From positions 1 to 5,585 of the forward strand of contig JAQTVK010000075.1 in assembly GCA_028706795.1 (NCBI GenBank): DNA of 5,585 nt, given 5' to 3'. Source of the DNA: Candidatus Omnitrophota bacterium. Lineage in GTDB: Bacteria > Omnitrophota > Gorgyraeia > Pluralincolimonadales > Pluralincolimonadaceae. Shown here one piece after another: positions 1 through 4,678 of the stretch (position 1 is its first letter; each line of letters starts with the position of its first letter). Below the pieces are notes generated by a model. That model had not been told where the DNA came from. It saw nothing but the letters and a program-made list of their open reading frames with translations, and did no database searches. Both the position numbers and the translations under genes were made by a program.

Positions 1-603
1 CCCGCCGAAAGCCGAAACGAAGACAGGCAGGATAAGATGCCGCGAGATATCCACTATCTTTTGGAAGAAATTAAGCTCCTCGAAGTCGAGGGATTTTATG
101 CCGGATATCGGAAGCCAGCCGAGCTGGACGCCGAATAAGCTCATCGCCAAAAGCGCCAGCCAGAAAGTCGGCGTCGCGAACCCGATAAAGACAAAAACAG
201 TCGAGCTTTTATCGAAAAGGGAATTCTCTTTTACCGCGCTCATTATGCCGATAGGCACCGCAATCAAAAATATCAGGAAGAGCGACAACAGGTCTATCGT
301 TATCGTTATCGGTATCCGTTCGCCGATCTTGGCGAGCACCGGCCTCTCATCGGTAAAGGACCTGCCGAAATCGAGGACGGCGAGCTTCTTTACCCATTGC
401 CAATACTGGACGTATACCGGCTTATCGAGGCCGTAGAGCCTGTCGAGTTTCTCCCTCGCCTCGAGCGTTATCTTCGGTGACATCTCGGCCTGCAGGCGCG
501 TAGGTTTTCCGGGCGAAAGGTGTATCACGAAAAATGTGACGACTGTTATGCCGAATAAGACAGGCAGGAGGCCAAGTAGCCGTTTCGCGATATAGCTTAC
601 CAT
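1..603 (-). CDS. Peptide ABC transporter permease, DppB/OppB family (3' end missing)
   Basis: Inner-membrane subunit of a dipeptide/oligopeptide-type ABC importer; it would form the transmembrane channel with a second permease. The first 201 residues are present, and the frame runs off base 1 without a stop. The N-terminus MVSYIAKRLLGLLPVLFGIT is typical of the family. Predicted membrane segments lie near residues 9-29, 100-121 and 134-158, and a fourth begins near 190. The long external loop carries the family-like pattern YGLDKPVYVQYWQW (57-70) followed by LDFGRSF (77-83). The ATPase-contacting EAA loop would lie beyond the window. The ATG at 601-603 is the only sensible start, because an in-frame TAA lies seven codons upstream. 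It overlaps the stop codon of the binding-protein gene by 7 bp, so translational coupling is likely; the only Shine-Dalgarno-like GAGGAA (618-623) is a distant 14 nt away. Family assignment is firm, but the substrate (dipeptide, oligopeptide, nickel or other) cannot be told. Confidence 0.93.
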   Translation of the reverse strand, partial: MVSYIAKRLLGLLPVLFGITVVTFFVIHLSPGKPTRLQAEMSPKITLEAREKLDRLYGLDKPVYVQYWQWVKKLAVLDFGRSFTDERPVLAKIGERIPITITIDLLSLFLIFLIAVPIGIMSAVKENSLFDKSSTVFVFIGFATPTFWLALLAMSLFGVQLGWLPISGIKSLDFEELNFFQKIVDISRHLILPVFVSAFGG

Positions 604-2183
604 CTTGTGTATTTCTGTTCCTCTTTAGGCACGTTCCATCTTATGAAATTATAGCTTATCCCCGCAGGCGCCGGTTCTATGCCCTTGAACCTGGCGTGGA
701 CGATCGGCAGCGCGTCCGGCACGTATAAGAATATATAGGGGTGGTCGGCAAATATCAGTCGATGGATCTTATTGTATATCTCCTTCCTCTTCTCCCGGTC
801 GAACTCGCGACGGCCCGCCTCGAGGAGGGCGTCCACTTCTTTGTTCTCGTAGCCGACAAAATTGAATTCGCCCGGCCTTTGCTTCGAGGAATGCCATATA
901 TCGTAAGAATCGGGATCGCGCGACAGGCCCCAACCCATTATAACGGCCTCGAACCTGCGCTTGTCTATGAACTCCGATAAAAAGGTCGCCCATTCTACGG
1001 GCCTTATATCGACCTCGATCGCGACCTCCTTCAGCCGCCTCTGGATTATCTCGGCGCTTGTCTTGCGCGGATCGTTCCCCTGGTTGATAAGCAGGGTAAA
1101 CTTGAATCTTTTCCCGTCCTTATCCAGCCAACCGTCGCCGTCGCGGTCTTCCCATCCTGCTTCCTTCAGTAATTCTTTGGCTTTCTTGGGGTCATACGGG
1201 ACAGATCTTATATCCTTGTTATATGCCCACGACTCGGGCGGGAACGGCCCGGTCGAAACCCTGCCCAAGCCCAGGAGCACGCCTTTTATTATCTCATCCT
1301 TATCGATGGCGTGATCAAGCGCGAGCCTGACGCGCCTGCCCGCAAATAGCGGGTCTTTCATGTTGAGGCCCATGTAGGTATAACCGAACGAAGGATATTT
1401 GTATTTCCTGTAATATTTTTTGAAAAACTGCGTGTCTGTCTGGCGCGCGTATTGGAGCGGGGTCAAGCCGACCTCATCGACGCCCTGTGTCTGAAGCTCG
1501 AGGAACGTCGTCGCCTGGTCCGGGATTATCCTGTAGATATACCTGTTTATATAAGGACGGCCTTCGTAGTAATCCGGGTTCGAAACGAGGACTATCTTCT
1601 CGCCTGTCTTCCATTCCTTGAATTTATAGGGACCTGTGCCGATCGGGCCGCGAGAGAACTTCGTATTGCTCAGGTCTTCCTTCTCGAGGATATGCTTTGG
1701 CATTATCCACATCCCCCAGCTGGAGAGCCCGGGAGAGAACGGTTCTTTATAAGTCACCTTTACCGTATTGTCGTCGAGGACCTCGAGGGATTTTACCCGC
1801 TCAAAATCCCCGCTGTACGGGGTCTTTACGTCCGGGTCGATGAGTTTTTGGTACGTGAACTCCACGTCGCGCGCTGTGAAGGGCCGGCCGTCGTGCCATT
1901 TCACGTTCTTGCGCAGGTGGAAGATTATGACGAGGCCGCCTTCTTTTATTTCCCAGCTCTCGGCGAGCTCGCCTTCGAGGTTTAAATCCTTATCGTAACG
2001 GACCAGCCCGTTAAATACCAGCCCGCATATATCCTGCGACGCCGAATCAGAGGCGAGGATAGGGACGAGCGTTGAGGCGTCGCCGATAGAGGCCGTGATG
2101 ATCGCGTCTCCGTAATCGGCCGCCATAAGCGTCCCTGTCGCCAGCAAAAAAAATACCGCAAGAAGCGGTATTTTTTTTAACAT
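597..2183 (-). CDS. Periplasmic peptide-binding protein of an ABC transporter (SBP family 5)
   Basis: Extracytoplasmic solute receptor that would hand peptides, or a related ligand, to the adjacent DppB-like permease. It has 528 residues, usual for the DppA/OppA family. Residues 1-21 form a Sec signal peptide (KK, then a hydrophobic core, then TLMA before ADYGD). No lipobox cysteine is present, so a soluble periplasmic protein is expected. Family-type segments follow: LVFNGLVRYDKDLNLEGELAESWE (55-78), a VKWHDGRPFTARDVEFTYQ stretch (94-112), GPIGTGPYKFKEW (179-191), and the C-terminal DPDSYDIWHSS (423-433). An acidic DRDGDGWLDKDG loop (346-357), EF-hand-like in spacing, occurs in many family members. 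The ATG at 2181-2183 is preceded by GGGAGA with a 7-nt spacer. The gene starts 23 bp after secG. Its first codons contain a perfect terminator-like inverted repeat, listed separately. Ligand specificity is unknown. Confidence 0.95.
   Translation of the reverse strand: MLKKIPLLAVFFLLATGTLMAADYGDAIITASIGDASTLVPILASDSASQDICGLVFNGLVRYDKDLNLEGELAESWEIKEGGLVIIFHLRKNVKWHDGRPFTARDVEFTYQKLIDPDVKTPYSGDFERVKSLEVLDDNTVKVTYKEPFSPGLSSWGMWIMPKHILEKEDLSNTKFSRGPIGTGPYKFKEWKTGEKIVLVSNPDYYEGRPYINRYIYRIIPDQATTFLELQTQGVDEVGLTPLQYARQTDTQFFKKYYRKYKYPSFGYTYMGLNMKDPLFAGRRVRLALDHAIDKDEIIKGVLLGLGRVSTGPFPPESWAYNKDIRSVPYDPKKAKELLKEAGWEDRDGDGWLDKDGKRFKFTLLINQGNDPRKTSAEIIQRRLKEVAIEVDIRPVEWATFLSEFIDKRRFEAVIMGWGLSRDPDSYDIWHSSKQRPGEFNFVGYENKEVDALLEAGRREFDREKRKEIYNKIHRLIFADHPYIFLYVPDALPIVHARFKGIEPAPAGISYNFIRWNVPKEEQKYTRW
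2146..2178 (-). terminator. Terminator-like perfect hairpin inside the start of the binding-protein gene
   Basis: A14-bp perfect inverted repeat: arms at 2146-2159 and 2165-2178 around a 5-nt loop (2160-2164). In the minus-strand RNA it reads A8, then UACCGC, loop UUCUU, then GCGGUA and U8. This has the shape of a bidirectional intrinsic terminator: an A tract, a short GC-containing stem and a U tract. It occupies codons 2-13 of the solute-binding protein, within the signal peptide. The GC part of the stem is only about 6 bp, so termination may be partial. A translating ribosome would open the hairpin, which would allow attenuation of the transporter genes relative to gap-pgk-tpiA-secG. The symmetry is seen directly; the function is inferred. 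It could also just be a codon-level coincidence in a Lys/Phe-rich signal peptide. Confidence 0.5.
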
Positions 2184-2190
2184 ATCTTAC

Positions 2191-2196
2191 TCTCCC
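2191..2196 (-). promoter_or_regulatory. Ribosome-binding site of the solute-binding protein gene
   Basis: GGGAGA on the minus strand, 7 nt before the ATG at 2183. It fixes the start upstream of the embedded hairpin, so the hairpin really lies within translated sequence. The site is outside the hairpin arms and is not sequestered by them. No convincing promoter was seen in the 23-bp gap after secG, which suggests readthrough from upstream. Confidence 0.7.
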
Positions 2197-2206
2197 GGGT
2201 TATTAT

Positions 2207-2572
2207 TTATTTAGGGGCTTGCTGGGTCCCGGCAGTTACGGGTTTGGGTTTGACCGTCTGCGCCTGGGGTGCCTCACCCGCTGCTTTAGCCGGGGCCGCC
2301 TTCTCCTCCTTCGAGATTTCCCTCTCTACTACAGACCCGGCTCTCTCGGTGCTCATAAGCGCCAGTGTCATAGAGGTGACCAGGAAGAGTACGGCGCAGG
2401 CCGCGGTCGCCTTTGTAAGGAAAGACGACGCCTTGGTCCCCAGCATAGACTGGAGGCCGCCGCTTCCGCCGAACGTCTCGGATATCCCGCCGCCTTTACC
2501 CGCCTGGAGCAGGATGACCATTATCAGGACTAAACACGCGATCACATGCAAAGTTATCAAGAACGCGAACAT
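2207..2572 (-). CDS. secG: Protein translocase subunit SecG
   Basis: Small integral membrane subunit of the SecYEG protein-conducting channel, which assists SecA-driven export across the inner membrane. The 121-residue protein has the family layout: a first membrane helix (about residues 2-22), then the conserved cytoplasmic loop LLQAGKGGG (21-29) with FGGSGG (34-39), a second helix (about 54-73), and a C-terminal tail rich in Ala, Lys, Pro and Gln (about 77-121). It is slightly longer than the roughly 110 residues of E. coli SecG because of this tail, which is variable in the family. Its ribosome-binding site overlaps the tpiA stop codon, so the two are almost certainly co-transcribed. tpi next to secG is a frequent bacterial arrangement. 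The gene ends 23 bp before the peptide-binding protein. Confidence 0.95.
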   Translation of the reverse strand: MFAFLITLHVIACLVLIMVILLQAGKGGGISETFGGSGGLQSMLGTKASSFLTKATAACAVLFLVTSMTLALMSTERAGSVVEREISKEEKAAPAKAAGEAPQAQTVKPKPVTAGTQQAPK

Positions 2573-2583
2573 CTTATTTTCAG

Positions 2584-2589
2584 CTCCTT
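2584..2589 (-). promoter_or_regulatory. secG ribosome-binding site overlapping the tpiA stop codon
   Basis: AAGGAG on the minus strand begins at the second base of the tpiA TAA (2588-2590) and lies 11 nt before the secG ATG. Ribosomes finishing tpiA would release on top of this site, favouring coupled translation of the two genes. Confidence 0.75.
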
Positions 2590-3346
2590 ATTTTTTACCC
2601 TGTCTTACTATTTCGGCGAAATCCTTTACCTTAAGGCTCGCCCCTCCGACCAGCGCCCCGTCAATGTCGGGGCCGGCCATAATGCTCTTTGTGTTATCGG
2701 GTTTTACGCTCCCGCCGTATTGTATCCTCACTTTCGAGGAAACATCTTCGCCGTAAGCTTTCTTGAGCAGCTCGCGGATATATTTATGCACTTCCTGAGC
2801 CTGTTCGGGCGTGGCGGTCCTTCCTGTCCCGATCGCCCAGACAGGTTCGTATGCGATGACTATCCTCGCAACATCTTCTTTAGGGAGGCCTGCTAATCCG
2901 CCTTCTACGTGGTTTTTTACCACATCAAAGGTCTTGCCGGAATCACGCTCTTCAAGGCGCTCGCCGACGCACATTATCGGCGCCAGGCTTTGCTTTAAAG
3001 CGGCTTTGACCTTTTTGTTCACCGTCTCATTGGTCTCGTGGAAATACGTCCTGCGCTCGGAATGGCCGATTATGCAGAATTTGCAGCCGAGGTCGGTAAG
3101 CATCTTCGGAGCGACCTCTCCGGTGTAGGCGCCTTCCTCTTCCCAGAAGATATCCTGCGCGCCGTATCCTATGTTCGAACCCTTGAGCGCTTCCGCGACC
3201 TTGGATATCGCGGTGAACGGCGGACAGACAACAATTTCTACTGCTGTTTCGCCTTTAAGTTCATTCTTCAGGCCGTTGACGAGCTCTAATGCTTCGCCGA
3301 CGGTCTTGAACATCTTCCAGTTGCCTGCGATGATCGGTTTTCTCAT
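2588..3346 (-). CDS. tpiA: Triose-phosphate isomerase
   Basis: Interconverts dihydroxyacetone phosphate and glyceraldehyde 3-phosphate in cytoplasmic glycolysis/gluconeogenesis. At 252 residues it is full length for this (beta/alpha)8 barrel. All catalytic landmarks are visible: GNWKM with Asn9 and Lys11; GHSERR with the electrophile His95; AYEPVWAIGTG with the catalytic base Glu167, followed by flexible loop 6 (168-179, ending GRTAT); YGGSV (210-214); and GALVGGASL (230-238), which binds the phosphate. The enzyme should be active. A CKFC motif (Cys88, Cys91) lies just before His95. The ATG follows AAAGGA (3351-3356) by only 4 nt. The gene is 102 bp downstream of pgk, the widest gap in the cluster, and immediately precedes secG. 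Confidence 0.98.
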   Translation of the reverse strand: MRKPIIAGNWKMFKTVGEALELVNGLKNELKGETAVEIVVCPPFTAISKVAEALKGSNIGYGAQDIFWEEEGAYTGEVAPKMLTDLGCKFCIIGHSERRTYFHETNETVNKKVKAALKQSLAPIMCVGERLEERDSGKTFDVVKNHVEGGLAGLPKEDVARIVIAYEPVWAIGTGRTATPEQAQEVHKYIRELLKKAYGEDVSSKVRIQYGGSVKPDNTKSIMAGPDIDGALVGGASLKVKDFAEIVRQGKK

Positions 3347-3350
3347 TATA

Positions 3351-3356
3351 TCCTTT
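3351..3356 (-). promoter_or_regulatory. tpiA ribosome-binding site
   Basis: AAAGGA on the minus strand, with a short 4-nt spacer to the tpiA ATG. It lies outside the inverted repeats of the pgk-tpiA spacer. A TATAGT just upstream resembles a -10 box but has no matching -35 and leaves almost no leader. Confidence 0.6.
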
Positions 3357-3367
3357 CAACTATACGG

Positions 3368-3450
3368 GCGGGTCCTGCCTGCCGAGCACCTCATCCCTTT
3401 TACTTGGGCAAAAGGGACAAGGGCTCCGTCGGCAGTCACCCGCAGCCCTT
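3368..3450 (-). other. pgk-tpiA spacer with competing inverted repeats (possible structured RNA)
   Basis: In an otherwise tight operon, this 102-bp gap (3347-3448) holds four perfect stems. They are GCGGGT/ACCCGC (3368-3373 with 3438-3443), CTGCCGA/TCGGCAG (3379-3385 with 3429-3435), TCCCTTTT/AAAAGGGA (3394-3401 with 3410-3417, 8-nt loop), and AGCCCTT/AAGGGCT (3444-3450 with 3419-3425), the last reaching into the pgk stop codon. The first three nest into one long hairpin with internal loops. The fourth crosses the first two, so it is either an alternative fold or a pseudoknot. No U tract follows in either direction, so a plain intrinsic terminator is unlikely. Possible roles are mRNA processing or stability, regulated readthrough, or a dispersed palindromic repeat. 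I do not recognise it as a known riboswitch class. Confidence 0.45.
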
Positions 3451-4675
3451 ACTTATCAGACAAAGCTTTTATCCCCGGTAAAACTTTTCCTTCCAGGTAC
3501 TCTAGGGAAGCTCCCCCGCCGGTCGAGATGTGCGTCATCTTGTCTTCGAGCCTAAACTTCGCTATCGCGGCAGCCGTATCTCCGCCGCCGATGATTGATA
3601 TCACTTTGCCTCCGCCACCGCAGCATGAACAGCACGAGCTGCTTCCCGCGGAAAGACAAGCAACATATTTAGCGACTTCCTCTGTCCCCTTGGAGAATTT
3701 ATCCATTTCAAATACTCCCAGCGGGCCGTTCCAGACGATCGTCTTCGCGCTCTTCAATGCGTCCTTGAACGCCTCGACCGTCTTCGGGCCGACATCCAAT
3801 CCCATCCATCCGTCAGGGATCTGGTCGCCTACGACTTTGGTGTTCGCGTTCGCGTCGAATTTATCTGCGATGATATTATCGACCGGCAGGACTATATTCA
3901 CTTTCTTCTGCTTGGCCTTTTCAAGAAGTGATTTCGCCGTCTCTATCTTGTCTTTTTCGACCTTTGACGACCCAATAGATTTACCCTGGGCCGCATAGAA
4001 AGTATAAGCCATACCGCCGCCGATCAGTATCGAATCGGCCTTGTCCAGGAGGTTCTCGATTACACCTATCTTATCCGAGACCTTGGCGCCGCCGAGTATC
4101 GTCACGAACGGCTTGGCCGGGTGCATGACCTTGTCTTCAAGATACTCTATCTCTTTTTCAAGCAGGAAACCCGCCGCCGACTTCAGGTATTTCGTCACGC
4201 CTTCTGTCGAGGCGTGCGCGCGGTGCGCAGTCCCGAAAGCGTCGTTGACGAATACGTCGCCGAGGCTAGCGAGCTCTTTCGCGAAATTCGCATCGTTGGC
4301 TTCTTCCTCGGCGTGAAAACGCAGGTTCTCGAGGAGTATACACTCGCCCGGTTTCATGCCATCTGCCAATGCTTTGACCTCGGGCCCGATGCAGTCCTTG
4401 GCCATCTTCACCGGCTTGCCGAGCAATTCGCTCAGTTTCGCGGCGCATGGGGCCAAACTATATTTCGCGGTGACTTTCCCGTCAGGCCTGCCCAGATGGC
4501 TCATCAGGACAAGTTTCGCGCCTTTGTCGAGCGCGTATTTTATCGTCGGCAAAGTCGCCCTTATCCTCGTGTCATCGGTTATGTTGAGCTTATCATCAAG
4601 CGGGACGTTAAAGTCGACACGCATCAGTACGCGCTTGCCCTTAAGGTCCAGGTCTTTTATCGTCAGCTTGTTCAT
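3449..4675 (-). CDS. pgk: Phosphoglycerate kinase with a Cys/Gly-rich insertion
   Basis: Transfers the acyl phosphate of 1,3-bisphosphoglycerate to ADP, giving ATP and 3-phosphoglycerate (cytoplasm). It has 408 residues, against about 387-400 for typical bacterial enzymes. Substrate-side motifs in the N-domain are DFNVP (21-25), SHLGRP (59-64), ENLRFH (116-121) and NDAFGTAHRAHAS (144-156). Nucleotide-side motifs are GGAKVSDKI (195-203), WNGPLGVFE (315-323), GGGDTAAA (363-370) and STGGGASLEYLEGK (384-397). All are intact, so activity is expected. The extra length sits at about residues 341-357, where a stretch containing SSSCCSCCGGGG precedes the IIGGGD nucleotide loop; typical enzymes have a short linker here. 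The start is 3 bp after the gap stop codon, with GAAAGG (4686-4691) inside the gap coding end as ribosome-binding site. Confidence 0.98.
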   Translation of the reverse strand: MNKLTIKDLDLKGKRVLMRVDFNVPLDDKLNITDDTRIRATLPTIKYALDKGAKLVLMSHLGRPDGKVTAKYSLAPCAAKLSELLGKPVKMAKDCIGPEVKALADGMKPGECILLENLRFHAEEEANDANFAKELASLGDVFVNDAFGTAHRAHASTEGVTKYLKSAAGFLLEKEIEYLEDKVMHPAKPFVTILGGAKVSDKIGVIENLLDKADSILIGGGMAYTFYAAQGKSIGSSKVEKDKIETAKSLLEKAKQKKVNIVLPVDNIIADKFDANANTKVVGDQIPDGWMGLDVGPKTVEAFKDALKSAKTIVWNGPLGVFEMDKFSKGTEEVAKYVACLSAGSSSCCSCCGGGGKVISIIGGGDTAAAIAKFRLEDKMTHISTGGGASLEYLEGKVLPGIKALSDK

Positions 4676-4678
4676 ATT

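Noticed and set aside
292..312. Short tandem repeat-like stretch (TATCGT units)
   Set aside because: It encodes the alternating Ile-Pro-Ile-Thr-Ile-Thr-Ile of a permease membrane segment (about residues 97-103); explained by protein sequence.
1113..1148. DRDGDGWLDKDG calcium-binding-like loop in the binding protein as a possible dockerin or EF-hand
   Set aside because: A single acidic loop of this kind is common in peptide-binding proteins of this family; there is no second repeat, so a dockerin is not supported.
1452..1985. Plus-strand open frame of 177 codons opposite the binding-protein gene
   Set aside because: Antisense to a well-supported gene; its composition mirrors the opposite strand's codons.
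3362..3367. TATAGT-like -10 box (minus strand, just before tpiA) as an internal promoter
   Set aside because: No -35 element at proper spacing, and it sits directly upstream of the ribosome-binding site, leaving almost no leader.
3171..3998. Long plus-strand open frame (275 codons) spanning the end of pgk and the start of tpiA
   Set aside because: It runs antisense to two unmistakable enzymes and crosses their spacer; its translation has low-complexity Ser/Pro/Thr character and no recognisable domain. It is a by-product of the codon bias of the real genes.
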